Position numbers and translations under genes: made by a program. From Nocardiopsis sp. CC223A (GTDB lineage: Bacteria; Actinomycetota; Actinomycetes; Streptosporangiales; Streptosporangiaceae): a stretch of DNA of 64,000 nt. This document shows positions 55,828 through 64,000 of this stretch, piece by piece. The DNA is taken from contig NZ_JASFDV010000004.1 in NCBI RefSeq assembly GCF_030766825.1, forward strand, positions 62,001 through 126,000, written 5' to 3'. The notes beneath the pieces are model-generated. The model saw only the letters and a program-made list of their open reading frames with translations. It did not search any database and was not told the origin of the DNA. Each line of letters opens with the position of its first letter. Positions within the stretch are counted from its first letter, which is position 1.

Positions 55828-57099
55828 GTGAACCGTCAACGAAGTCGTTCCCCCCGGGCGAAAGCCCTGGTGGCAGGGGCCTTCGCGCTCCTGACCGCCG
55901 CGTTCGCCATCGGCGCGACCCAGCTCCCCTCCGGCCCCACCGAAGCCGAGACCGTGGCGGGCGAGGAATCCGCCGCGCAGGCGAACGGCCAGTGGCTGAC
56001 CGGCTACTGGCACAACTTCGACAACGGCTCCACCGTGATGCCGCTCTCGGAGATCCCCTCCGAGTACAACCTCGTCGCCGTCGCCTTCGCCGACAACCAC
56101 CCGAGCCTCGACGGCGGCATCACGTTCAACCTCGCCGGCGGTGAACTGGACGGCTACACCGACGCGCAGTTCCGCGCCGACATCGCGGCCATCCAGGCCC
56201 AGGGTCGCAAGGTGATCATCTCCGTCGGCGGCGAGCGCGGGAACGTGATCGTCTCCAACCCCGCCCAGGCGCAGAACTTCGCCGACACCACGTACGCGCT
56301 GATGCAGGACTACGGGTTCGACGGCGTCGACATCGACCTCGAACACGGCATCAACGCCCAGTACATGACCGACGCGCTGCGCGACCTGCACGGCCAGGCC
56401 GGCGACGACCTGATCATCACGATGGCGCCGCAGACGATCGACTTCCAGGCCCCCACCATGGGGTACTACCAGCTGGCGTCGAACATCTCCGACATCCTCA
56501 CCATCGTCAACATGCAGTACTACAACTCCGGCACGATGATGGGCTGCGACCAGCAGGTCTACGCCCAGGGCACGCCCGACTTCGTCGCCGCCCTGGCCTG
56601 CATCCAGCTGGAGATGGGCCTGGACCCGAGCCAGGTCGGCCTGGGCCTGCCGGCCACGCCCTCCGCCGCGGGCGGCGGGTACATGGCCCCGAGCCAGATC
56701 GTCCGCGCCCTCGACTGCCTGGAGGCCGGGACCAACTGCGGGAACTTCTCCCCCGACACCCCGTACGGTCCCATCGGCGGCGTGATGACCTGGTCCGTCA
56801 ACTGGGACGCCACCAACGGCTACGCGTTCGCGAACACCGTCTCCGACCGCCTGGAGCAGGGCCCCGGGACCGGTCCGACCGACCCGCCCACCGAGGAGCC
56901 GACCGACCCGCCGACGGACCCGCCGACGGACCCGCCCGGCGACTGCACCGCCCCGGCCTGGGCCTCCGGCGACGTCTACACCGGCGGCGACGTGGTCTCC
57001 CACGACGGCTCCGAATGGCGCGCCCAGTGGTGGACCCGGGGCGAGGAGCCCGGCACCACCGGCGAATGGGGCGTCTGGCGCCTCGTCGGCGCCTGCTGA
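55828..57099 (+). CDS. Secreted GH18 chitinase with C-terminal chitin-binding module
   Basis: 423 residues. Signal-anchor or signal peptide in the first 40 residues, then a compact GH18 barrel (about 55-345) with the catalytic motif 'DGVDIDLE' (165-172, Glu172 as acid) and 'ILTIVNMQYYNSG'. A Thr/Pro/Asp linker (about 350-370) leads to a CBM5/12 module (371-423, 'CTAPAWASGDVYTGGDVVSHDGSEWRAQWW...EWGVWRLVGAC'). It cuts chitin outside the cell. Start GTG at 55828 with ggaagga upstream. The DNA of the last module is nearly identical to that of the next gene. Confidence 0.95.
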   Translation: MNRQRSRSPRAKALVAGAFALLTAAFAIGATQLPSGPTEAETVAGEESAAQANGQWLTGYWHNFDNGSTVMPLSEIPSEYNLVAVAFADNHPSLDGGITFNLAGGELDGYTDAQFRADIAAIQAQGRKVIISVGGERGNVIVSNPAQAQNFADTTYALMQDYGFDGVDIDLEHGINAQYMTDALRDLHGQAGDDLIITMAPQTIDFQAPTMGYYQLASNISDILTIVNMQYYNSGTMMGCDQQVYAQGTPDFVAALACIQLEMGLDPSQVGLGLPATPSAAGGGYMAPSQIVRALDCLEAGTNCGNFSPDTPYGPIGGVMTWSVNWDATNGYAFANTVSDRLEQGPGTGPTDPPTEEPTDPPTDPPTDPPGDCTAPAWASGDVYTGGDVVSHDGSEWRAQWWTRGEEPGTTGEWGVWRLVGAC

Positions 57100-57114
57100 C
57101 ACACCCCTGACCGG

Positions 57115-57140
57115 GGCCGCCCGGCGATCGCCGGGCGGCC
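57115..57140. terminator. Palindromic terminator between the chitinase genes
   Basis: A perfect 26-base palindrome centred on gatc, 15 bases past the first chitinase stop. Suggests the two genes are transcribed separately. Confidence 0.75.
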
Positions 57141-57251
57141 CCACCGGCCCCTCTCCTTCCAGTGCTCCCCCGGTCCCCGCACCGGCGGGGCCCTCTGCCG
57201 TGCCCATGTCCGGGCCCGACGCATCCCCCGAGATCCCGAGGAAGGTCCCCC

Positions 57252-59612
57252 ATGCCCGAAACCCGACCCCGCGGCGGACCCGCACGCCGGTTCGGCTCCG
57301 CCCTGGCGGCGCTGGCCCTGGCGGCCGGGACGCTGTTCACCCCCGCGGTCGCGCACGCCGCACCGGTGGCACCGGCCGAGGTGTCCGCCTCCTCCGACGC
57401 CGAGTGCCGACCCGACGGGCTGTACCCCACCCCCGGTGTGGACGTCCCCTACTGCGACATCTACGACACCGCCGGCCGCGAGAAACTCCCCAACGACCTG
57501 GACCGCCGGGTCATCGGGTACTTCACCAGCTGGCGCAACGGCTCCAACGGACAGCCCGAGTACCTGGCCGACGACATCCCCTGGGACCGGATCTCCCACA
57601 TCAACTACGCCTTCGCGCACGTGGGCCCGGACGACCGGGTCTCCGTGGGCGCCGACACCCCCGACAACCCGGCCACCGGGATGACCTGGGAGGGGCTGGA
57701 GCCCGACCCGGAGTTCGGCTACCAGGGGCACTTCAACCTGCTCAACAAGTTCAAGAAGGAGCACCCCGGGGTGAAGACCCTGCTGGCGGTCGGCGGCTGG
57801 GCCGAGACCGGCGGGTACTTCGACGCGGACGGCGAGCGGGTGGCCAGCGGCGGGTTCTACTCGATGACGACGACCCCCACCGGGGTGAACCACGAGGGCA
57901 TCGAGACGTTCGCCGACTCGGCCGTGGAGTTCGTGCGCGAGTACGGGTTCGACGGACTGGACATCGACTACGAGTACGCCACCTCCAACAACGGCGCGGG
58001 CAGCCCGGACGACTTCTGGATCTCCGACGCCCGGCGCGGCCTGCTCTGGGAGGGCTACGAGGAGCTGATGCGCGTCCTGCGCGAGAAGCTCGACGAGGCC
58101 TCCGCCGAGGACGGCACGTACTACCAGCTGACCGCCGCGGTGCCCGCCTCCGGATGGCTGCTGCGCGGCCAGGAGGTGCACCAGGTCGTGCAGTACCTCG
58201 ACTTCGTCAACATGATGAGCTACGACCTGCACGGCACCTGGAACCACTTCGTCGGCCACAACGGCGCGCTGTACGACAGCGGCCTGGACCCCGAGCTGAG
58301 CGAGGTGTACGGGGCCTACAACGGCATCGGCTACCTCAACGCCGACTGGGCCCACCACTACTTCCGGGGCGCGATGCAGGCGGGCCGGATCAACCTGGGG
58401 GTGCCGTTCTACACACGCGGCTGGACGGACGTGCAGGGCGGCACGAACGGACTGTGGGGGACCTCGGCGCTGCCGGACCAGACGCAGTGCCCGCCCGGCA
58501 CCGGGGTCAGCACCCCCTGCGGCAACGGGGCCGGCGGCATCGACAACCTGTGGCACGACAGCGACCCGGTGACCGGCGGGGAGATCCCGGCGGGCGCGAA
58601 CCCGATCTGGCACGTCCTCAACCTGGAGGACGGCGTGGTCGGCGACTACGTGGACGACTACGGCGTGGACGACCCGATCGAGGGCACCTACGAGCGGCAC
58701 TGGGACGACGTCACGAAGAACGAGTGGTGGTGGAACGCCGAGACGCGGACCTTCCTGACCGGCGACGCCGAACAGACCATCCAGGCCAAGGCCGACTACG
58801 TGGCCGACACCGGCCTGGGCGGCGTCATGATCTGGGAGATGGCGGGCGACTACTCCTACGACACCGCCGCGGGCCAGTACGAGATGGGCGACACCCTCAT
58901 CACGTCGCTGCACGAGACCCTGAGCAACGCCGGCCCCTACGGCGCGCTCAAGGCCGAGACCGAGGCCCCGGCCGAGGTCCTGGACGTGGACGTGGACTTC
59001 GGCGGGTTCGCACTGGGTGACAACAACTACCCCATCAACCCCGAGGTCACCATCACCAACAACTCGGCGGCCGAGATCCCCGGCGGGACGAAGATCACCT
59101 TCGACTACGGCACCTCCGCGCCGGGCAACATGGGCGACCAGTCGGGGCTGGGGCTCACCCACCTCCAGATCGGGCACGACCGGGCGGACAACATCGGCGG
59201 CCTGGACGGGGACTTCCACCGGGCGCAGATCACCGTTCCGGGCTGGCAGTCGATCCCGGCGGACGGCGGGACGTTCACGTTCGACCTCAGCTGGCGGCTG
59301 CCCATCGCGCAGCCCTCCAACTGGCGGATCGAGGTGGGCGGTACCGAATACGCCATCACCTACGACCACCCGCGCGAGGGCACCGTGGTGGACGACCCCG
59401 GTGACGGGGACGGCGGCGGTGACGACGGTGGCGACGGCGGTGGCGAGCCCGGTGACTGCACCGCCCCGGCCTGGGCCTCCGGCGACATCTACACCGGCGG
59501 CGACGTGGTCTCCCACGACGGCTCCGAATGGCGCGCCCAGTGGTGGACCCAGGGCGAGGAACCCGGCACCACCGGCGAATGGGGCGTCTGGCGCCTGGTC
59601 GGCGCCTGCTGA
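57252..59612 (+). CDS. Secreted multidomain GH18 chitinase
   Basis: 786 residues. Signal peptide with cleavage after 'AHA' (about 36). The GH18 barrel (about 85-560) has an N-terminal 'RRVIGYFTSWRNG', catalytic 'DGLDIDYE' (234-241, Glu241), an inserted alpha/beta subdomain and 'LGGVMIWEMAGDYSYD'. A second domain (about 590-710, 'VTITNNSAAEIPGGTKITFDY') looks like a fibronectin/CBM-type beta sandwich. A Gly/Asp linker leads to a CBM5/12 module (733-786) that nearly repeats the one in the previous gene. Probably a processive or exo chitinase. ATG at 57252 with gaggaagg upstream. Confidence 0.95.
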   Translation: MPETRPRGGPARRFGSALAALALAAGTLFTPAVAHAAPVAPAEVSASSDAECRPDGLYPTPGVDVPYCDIYDTAGREKLPNDLDRRVIGYFTSWRNGSNGQPEYLADDIPWDRISHINYAFAHVGPDDRVSVGADTPDNPATGMTWEGLEPDPEFGYQGHFNLLNKFKKEHPGVKTLLAVGGWAETGGYFDADGERVASGGFYSMTTTPTGVNHEGIETFADSAVEFVREYGFDGLDIDYEYATSNNGAGSPDDFWISDARRGLLWEGYEELMRVLREKLDEASAEDGTYYQLTAAVPASGWLLRGQEVHQVVQYLDFVNMMSYDLHGTWNHFVGHNGALYDSGLDPELSEVYGAYNGIGYLNADWAHHYFRGAMQAGRINLGVPFYTRGWTDVQGGTNGLWGTSALPDQTQCPPGTGVSTPCGNGAGGIDNLWHDSDPVTGGEIPAGANPIWHVLNLEDGVVGDYVDDYGVDDPIEGTYERHWDDVTKNEWWWNAETRTFLTGDAEQTIQAKADYVADTGLGGVMIWEMAGDYSYDTAAGQYEMGDTLITSLHETLSNAGPYGALKAETEAPAEVLDVDVDFGGFALGDNNYPINPEVTITNNSAAEIPGGTKITFDYGTSAPGNMGDQSGLGLTHLQIGHDRADNIGGLDGDFHRAQITVPGWQSIPADGGTFTFDLSWRLPIAQPSNWRIEVGGTEYAITYDHPREGTVVDDPGDGDGGGDDGGDGGGEPGDCTAPAWASGDIYTGGDVVSHDGSEWRAQWWTQGEEPGTTGEWGVWRLVGAC

Positions 59613-59665
59613 CCCCGGGCCGCGCGCGGGGGCCCGGCCCCCACCCGCTCCGCGCGGCCCCTGAA

Positions 59666-59707
59666 GAAGGGGCGGGAGCGCCGATCCCCCGGCGCTCCCG
59701 CCCCTTC
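59666..59707. terminator. Bidirectional terminator between chitinase and vapC
   Basis: Perfect 17-bp stem gaaggggcgggagcgcc (59666-59682) with its complement (59691-59707), loop gatccccc. It serves the rightward chitinase and the leftward toxin gene. Confidence 0.9.
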
Positions 59708-59725
59708 GCCGTTGCCCCCGGTGTC

Positions 59726-60103
59726 TCAGACCCGGATCAGTTCAAGGGTGGAATCGAGCTTGCCGATGTCATCCGGGTCGGAGGTGAGCACCGGCGCACG
59801 GAACAGCCTGCCCGGAAGAGCGACGTGCGCGTCCACGACATCGCGGGATCCGGTCCGGGCCAGCAGGGCGCCGACGTGTCGGGCGATCTCCTCGTCAAGA
59901 GGCTCAATTCTCACCGTGAGGTCCTTGACCAGGCGAGCAATCGCGTGCTGCCGGGGATCGTTCCGCCACACCCGGGCATAGACACCGGCGGAGATGACGA
60001 TGAGGCGCCGTTCTTGGGAGGTGCGCTGCACCAGGTGCCACATGCGAACGTCGCGACGTTCGAGTGCGATGAGTGCACCCGTGTCGAATACGAGAGGGGT
60101 CAT
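59726..60103 (-). CDS. vapC: VapC-type PIN-domain toxin
   Basis: 125 residues. PIN-domain acids: Asp7 in 'LVFDTGALIALER', Glu/Asp in the middle helix and Asp88/Asp91 in 'GSRDVVDAHVALPGR', with 'VLTSDPDDIGKL' near the end. VapC toxins cut RNA, usually tRNA. ATG 60103 overlaps the antitoxin stop (ATGA), so the pair is translationally coupled. It is convergent with the second chitinase. Confidence 0.92.
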   Translation of the reverse strand: MTPLVFDTGALIALERRDVRMWHLVQRTSQERRLIVISAGVYARVWRNDPRQHAIARLVKDLTVRIEPLDEEIARHVGALLARTGSRDVVDAHVALPGRLFRAPVLTSDPDDIGKLDSTLELIRV

Positions 60104-60354
60104 GCGGCGGACCCTGCGGAAGCCTCTCCCCCACTGAGCACGTTTTCGACCCACTCCTTGTCCTGGGCGGTCGGTTCGCCCGATTCCGCCAGAATTTCAG
60201 CAGCGAGAAGTTCGGCGTCGGCCCAATCCGGCTGGTTCCTGATGATTTCCGTGATGTACGCGGAGATCGAAGCGGCCTGCCCGGAATCGACGGCCTTCTG
60301 CACCTTGGCCAGGATCTCCTCCGGGATGCTGACGGTGATGCGCCGGTTCGTCAT
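60100..60354 (-). CDS. VapB-like ribbon-helix-helix antitoxin
   Basis: 84 residues. 'TNRRITVSIPEEILAKVQKAVDSGQAASISAYITEII' is an N-terminal ribbon-helix-helix DNA-binding domain; the acidic tail should bind and block the PIN toxin. ATG at 60354 with gcggagt upstream. Only 31 bases separate it from the end of fbiC on the same strand, so readthrough from fbiC is possible besides an own promoter in that gap. Confidence 0.9.
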   Translation of the reverse strand: MTNRRITVSIPEEILAKVQKAVDSGQAASISAYITEIIRNQPDWADAELLAAEILAESGEPTAQDKEWVENVLSGGEASAGSAA

Positions 60355-60385
60355 ACTCCGCTCATACTCTTCGCTCCCGGGTTTC

Positions 60386-63001
60386 TCAGACGAGGGGGAG
60401 GGAGCGGCGCAGGATGCTCGGGGCGACGCCGTCGCTGGCCTCGGCGACGGCGCGGCGCTCCTCGGGGACCTCGCCGTAGAGGGTGGTGCGCTGGCGCAGC
60501 GGGCGGCCCGTGGGCCCGACCAGGGCGCGGATGTCGGTGATGGTCTTGTACGACCCCTGGTCCGAGCCCGCCATGCGGCTGATGGTCTCCTCCATCAGGG
60601 TGCCGCCCACGTCGTTGACCCCGCCGCGCAGCAGCAGGCGGCAGGTGTCCTCGGCGAGCTTCACCCAGGAGCACTGGATGTTGTCGATCGACCCGTGCAG
60701 CAGCAGGCGGGCCAGCGCGTGCACCGCCCGGTTCTCCCGGACTGTGGGGCCGGTGCGGGCCAGGCCGGCCAGGTAGATGGGCGCGCTGGTGTGCACGAAC
60801 GGCAGCGGCACGAACTCGGTGAACCCCGGCCGCCCGTTGCGCTCCAGGGAGCGTTCCTGGAGCGAGCGCAGCAGCTTGATGTGCGCCACCCAGTGGCGGG
60901 GCGAGTCCACGTGCCCGTACATCATCGTCGACGTGGTGGGGATGCCCAGGTCGTGCGCGGCGGTGATGACCTCGATCCACTCGCTCGCCGGGAGCTTGCC
61001 CTTGGTGAGGACCCAGCGGATCTCGTCGTCGAGGATCTCCGCCGCCGTACCCGGGATCGACCCGAGCCCCGCGTCGCGGGCCCGGGTGAGCCACTCGCGG
61101 ACGGGCAGGTTCGTGCGCGCCGCCCCGTTGACCACCTCCATCGGGCTGAACGCGTGGACGTGCATGCCCGGGACCCGTTCGCGGACGGCGGCGGCGATGT
61201 CGAAGTAGGCGGTGCCCGGCAGGTCCGGGTGGATGCCGCCCTGCATGCACACCTCGGTGGCGCCCGCGTTCCACGCCTCCTCGGCGCGGTCGGCGACCTG
61301 GTCCAGGGAGAGGGTGTAGGCGTCGGCGTCGGTGCGGCGCTGGGCGAACGCGCAGAACCGGCAGCCGGTGTAGCAGACGTTGGTGAAGTTGATGTTCCGG
61401 GTCACCACGAACGTGACGTCGTCGCCGACCGCGTCGCGGCGCAGCCCGTCGGCCAGCTCCGCCAGGGCCTCCAGCTCGGGCCCGTCGGCGTGCAGCAGGG
61501 CCAGGGCCTGAGCGTCGGAGAGTCCCGCCGGGTCCTGCTCCGCGGCGCGCAGGGCGTCGGCGACCTCCGGGTCGAACCGGCGGGGCACCGCGCCCTCGCG
61601 GTCGACGCCCTCGCGCAGGGACTCCCAGTCGCCGTACACCGAGTCGAAGTCGCCGCGCCGGTCCCCGGTGCGCCCCTCGGTGTCCACGGCGGTGTGCAGG
61701 TCGGTGCGCCCGGTGTCGGCCAGCACCGCCTCGGGCTCCTGCCAGGGGCGGCCCACCACGGGCGCGTCCTCACGGGCCAGACCGGTGTCGGGGTCCACCA
61801 GGGCCTCGACGTGCGCCCGCAGCCGCGGGTCGAGCCAGGGCTCACCCGCGCGGATGTACTCCGGGTACGCGGTGAGCCGCTCCCTGAGCTCGAACCCCTG
61901 GGCGGCGCTGCGGGCGGCCAGCTCGTCGATCTGCGGCCAGGGCCGTTCCGGGTTCACGTGGTCGGCGGTGAGCGGGGAGACCCCGCCCCAGTCGTCGATG
62001 CCCGCGCGGAGCATGAGCGCGTACTCGTCGCGGCCGCCGTCCTCACCGCCGATGAGGTTGGGCGGGGCCTGGACGTGCGCCCTGGGTCCCATGACCAGTC
62101 GGGTGACGGCGATGGTGGCGGCCATCCCGTCGATCTCGGCGTCGGCCCGGTGCATCATCGCCGTGTCCGGCTTGGCGCGGAAGTTCTGGACGATGACCTC
62201 CTGGATCCCGCCGTGGCGGCGGGCGACGGAGCGCATCGCGAAGATGGACTCGGCCCGGTCGGCGATCGTCTCCCCGATGCCCAGCAGGATGCCGGTGGTG
62301 AAGGGGACGCTGGTGCGGCCCGCGTCCTCCAGTGCGCGCAGGCGGACGGCCGGGTCCTTGTCCGGGCTGCCGTAGTGGGGCTGCCCCTTCTCCTCGAACA
62401 GCCGCCGGGAGGTGGTCTCCAGCATCATGCCCATGGACGGGGCGACGGGCTTGAGGCGCTGGAAGTCGGCCCAGGTGAGCACGCCCGGGTTGAGGTGGGG
62501 CAGCAGCCCGGTCTCCTCCAGGATCATGATGGAGACGGCGCGCACGTAGGAAAGGGTGTCGTCGTAGCCGTGGGCGTCGAGCCACTCGGCGGCCTGCTTC
62601 CACCGGTCCTCGGGGCGGTCCCCCAGGGTGATGAGGGCCTCCTTGCAGCCCATCTCGGCGCCCCGGCGGGCGATGTCCAGGACCTCGTCGGGGGACATGA
62701 ACGGGGCGTCCAGGCGGCCGGGCACGGTCGCGAAGGTGCAGTAGTGGCAGCGGTCGCGGCACAGGCGGGTGAGGGGGACGAACACCTTGCGGCTGTAGGT
62801 CACCACACCGGGCCGGCCGGCCGCCTCCAGGCCCGCGTCGCGCACCCGGGAGGCGTACCCCAGGAGGGTCTCCAGGTCCTCTCCGCGGGCGTGCAGCAGG
62901 ACCTCCGCCTCGGCGGCGTCGAGGGTCTTGCCGTCGCGGGCGCGGGCCAGGGCGCGGCGCATGGCGGACGGGGTGGGGGCGGGTTCGTTCGCACCGGTCA
63001 T
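60386..63001 (-). CDS. fbiC: FO synthase, fused CofG/CofH radical SAM enzyme
   Basis: 871 residues, the standard actinobacterial fusion. The CofG half has its cluster motif at Cys81-Cys85-Cys88 ('CRDRCHYC'), and the CofH half has '[19 protein letters not shown]', both CxxxCxxC. Together they make the deazaflavin FO from a pyrimidine precursor and tyrosine, the first dedicated step of F420 synthesis. ATG at 63001, close to a divergent promoter with the next gene. Its products feed FbiA and FbiB, encoded 5 kb away with chitinases and vapBC in between. Confidence 0.97.
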   Translation of the reverse strand: MTGANEPAPTPSAMRRALARARDGKTLDAAEAEVLLHARGEDLETLLGYASRVRDAGLEAAGRPGVVTYSRKVFVPLTRLCRDRCHYCTFATVPGRLDAPFMSPDEVLDIARRGAEMGCKEALITLGDRPEDRWKQAAEWLDAHGYDDTLSYVRAVSIMILEETGLLPHLNPGVLTWADFQRLKPVAPSMGMMLETTSRRLFEEKGQPHYGSPDKDPAVRLRALEDAGRTSVPFTTGILLGIGETIADRAESIFAMRSVARRHGGIQEVIVQNFRAKPDTAMMHRADAEIDGMAATIAVTRLVMGPRAHVQAPPNLIGGEDGGRDEYALMLRAGIDDWGGVSPLTADHVNPERPWPQIDELAARSAAQGFELRERLTAYPEYIRAGEPWLDPRLRAHVEALVDPDTGLAREDAPVVGRPWQEPEAVLADTGRTDLHTAVDTEGRTGDRRGDFDSVYGDWESLREGVDREGAVPRRFDPEVADALRAAEQDPAGLSDAQALALLHADGPELEALAELADGLRRDAVGDDVTFVVTRNINFTNVCYTGCRFCAFAQRRTDADAYTLSLDQVADRAEEAWNAGATEVCMQGGIHPDLPGTAYFDIAAAVRERVPGMHVHAFSPMEVVNGAARTNLPVREWLTRARDAGLGSIPGTAAEILDDEIRWVLTKGKLPASEWIEVITAAHDLGIPTTSTMMYGHVDSPRHWVAHIKLLRSLQERSLERNGRPGFTEFVPLPFVHTSAPIYLAGLARTGPTVRENRAVHALARLLLHGSIDNIQCSWVKLAEDTCRLLLRGGVNDVGGTLMEETISRMAGSDQGSYKTITDIRALVGPTGRPLRQRTTLYGEVPEERRAVAEASDGVAPSILRRSLPLV

Positions 63002-63102
63002 AAGCGGCACCCTACGCCCCGGAGGTTCCGCTCCGGTGAACCGGATCGGCCCCGAGCGGGAGGGCGTAGGGTCGGCGCAGGACGGAGATGAGGAGGGACC
63101 GC

Positions 63103-64000
63103 GTGCTCGCTCGGCTGCGCCGCGACCCCTGGGTGCGGTTGGTACTGGTGGGGCTGCTGTGCGTGTGCGCCGGGTGGGCGCTGCACGGGCACTGGGAGCA
63201 GGCGCGCGACGCCGCGCTGTCCCTTCCGCTGTGGACGCTGCCGCTGGCCGTACTGGCCGGGATGGCCGGGCTGACCGCGCAGATGATGGCCTGGCGGGCG
63301 CTGCTGGCCGGGCTGGGCTCGCCGCTGCCGGTACCGGTGGCCGCACGGGTGATGTTCGTGGGCCAGCTCGGCAAGTACCTGCCGGGGTCGGTGTGGGCGT
63401 TCGTGGCCCAGGTGGAGCTGGCCCGCGACCGGGAGGTGCCCCGGGTGCGGGGCACGGCGGCGACCCTGCTGGCGGTGGGGGTGACGGTGGCCGCGGGCCT
63501 GGCGGTGGCCGCGGTGGCGCTGCCGCTGTCGTCGGCGGAGGCGGCCCGCACCTGGTGGTGGGCGCTGGCGCTGGCGCCGCTGCTGCTGGCCGGGCTGCAC
63601 CCGCGCGTGGTGCGGTGGGGGGTGCGCCTGGCGGCGCGCCCGTTCGCCCGGTTCCGGGAGGTGGCCGAGGCCGGCCCGCTGGACATCGGCGGCCGGGCGA
63701 TGGCGGCGGCGCTGGGGTGGACCCTGGTGGCGTGGGTGCCGCTGGGCCTGCACCTGTGGGTGCTGGTGTGGGCGGTGGGCGGCGACCCGTGGGGGTCGCT
63801 GGCCCCGGCGGTGGGGGCGTACGCGCTGGCCTGGACCCTGGGCCTGCTGGTGGTGTTCGCCCCGGCCGGACTGGGGGTGCGCGAGGCGGTGCTGGTGGTG
63901 GCCCTGGCCCCGGTGGTGGACGCCGGTGCGGCCCTGGTGGCGGCGGTGCTGTCACGGCTGGTCATGACGGTCGCCGACGTGGCGTGGGCCGGGCTGTCGG
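63103..64000 (+). CDS. YbhN/lysylphosphatidylglycerol synthase-like flippase domain protein, 3' end outside window
   Basis: The frame is open to the last base. It begins '[27 protein letters not shown]' and has the family motif '[24 protein letters not shown]' followed by several hydrophobic helices, as in UPF0104/YbhN and MprF transmembrane domains. These move lipids or glycolipids across the membrane. The GTG at 63103 follows aggagggacc; an in-frame ATG at 63088 has poorer spacing. Divergent from fbiC. Confidence 0.9.
   Translation, partial: MLARLRRDPWVRLVLVGLLCVCAGWALHGHWEQARDAALSLPLWTLPLAVLAGMAGLTAQMMAWRALLAGLGSPLPVPVAARVMFVGQLGKYLPGSVWAFVAQVELARDREVPRVRGTAATLLAVGVTVAAGLAVAAVALPLSSAEAARTWWWALALAPLLLAGLHPRVVRWGVRLAARPFARFREVAEAGPLDIGGRAMAAALGWTLVAWVPLGLHLWVLVWAVGGDPWGSLAPAVGAYALAWTLGLLVVFAPAGLGVREAVLVVALAPVVDAGAALVAAVLSRLVMTVADVAWAGLS

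Noticed and set aside
59528-63091. 1187-codon plus-strand frame over vapBC and fbiC
   Set aside because: Antisense of well-supported genes; composition shows no domain.

Overview
The window is high-GC chromosomal DNA from a filamentous actinomycete. Gene content, GTG/TTG starts, four-base ATGA/GTGA overlaps and gene order (mtrA-mtrB-lpqB / hpf / secA, then ahcY-Trm112-phosphomannomutase-DUF3499-metallopeptidase-DUF5719-GT2-whiB-fbiA-fbiB) match the Streptomyces/Nocardiopsis/Thermobifida group; a Nocardiopsis-like organism is my best guess, inferred from family knowledge rather than a database search. There are about 57 protein genes or gene remnants, one small CRISPR array, and no rRNA or tRNA gene that I could recognise.

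Layout. 1-1.6 kb: end of an NmrA-like reductase and an arylamine N-acetyltransferase. 1.66-6.0 kb: an accessory block of small genes (a membrane protein split by an in-frame amber codon, a small HTH protein, two tiny membrane peptides, a three-gene overlapping operon, and a WhiJ-type HTH/DUF397 pair). One CRISPR repeat lies at its left edge and a cas-less five-repeat type I-E array at its right edge. 6.2-7.3 kb: a small conserved protein and a HAD hydrolase. 7.4-13.6 kb: an N-acetylglucosamine locus (GH3 hexosaminidase lipoprotein, PTS IIA, IIB, SIS-domain sugar-phosphate enzyme, DasR-like GntR regulator, PTS IIC) with a palindromic operator in the divergent promoter. 13.7-26 kb: DM13 protein, secA, hpf, comF, lpqB, mtrB, mtrA, with several repeat elements in the intergenic gaps. 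26.3-32.1 kb: an operon of envelope genes (repeat-rich membrane protein, DUF4129, DUF4350, MoxR ATPase, DUF58). 32.2-34.5 kb: a STAND NTPase with TPR repeats and a convergent tandem DUF397 gene. 34.5-36.4 kb: divergent spoIIM-like and RDD genes. 36.6-39.6 kb: two consecutive S-adenosylhomocysteine hydrolase genes of different subfamilies. 39.7-42.7 kb: MerR regulator, an unrecognised protein, and a Ser/Thr kinase. 42.9-51.5 kb: the conserved block from Trm112 to whiB. 51.7-55.5 kb: a Q/Y-rich membrane protein and the coenzyme F420 genes fbiA and fbiB. 55.8-59.6 kb: two secreted GH18 chitinases. 59.7-60.4 kb: a VapBC-type toxin-antitoxin pair. 60.4-63.0 kb: the F420 gene fbiC. 63.1 kb to the end: a YbhN/LPG-synthase-like membrane protein, incomplete.

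How it fits together. Two themes recur. One is chitin and GlcNAc use: the chitinases release chito-oligosaccharides, the GH3 lipoprotein may trim them, and the PTS proteins, SIS enzyme and DasR-like regulator import and process GlcNAc. The other is envelope growth and development: MtrAB-LpqB, SecA, MoxR/DUF58, SpoIIM/RDD, WhiB and the GT2 protein. F420 synthesis is represented by fbiA, fbiB and fbiC, with fbiC separated from the other two by the chitinases and the toxin-antitoxin pair.

The most unusual signals are the CRISPR repeats on both sides of the 4-kb accessory block, a family of about 117-bp elements with terminal inverted repeats, a 127-bp tandem repeat beside secA, a 148-bp tandem duplication across two convergent gene ends, the STAND/DUF397 insertion, and near-identical chitin-binding module DNA in the two chitinase genes.
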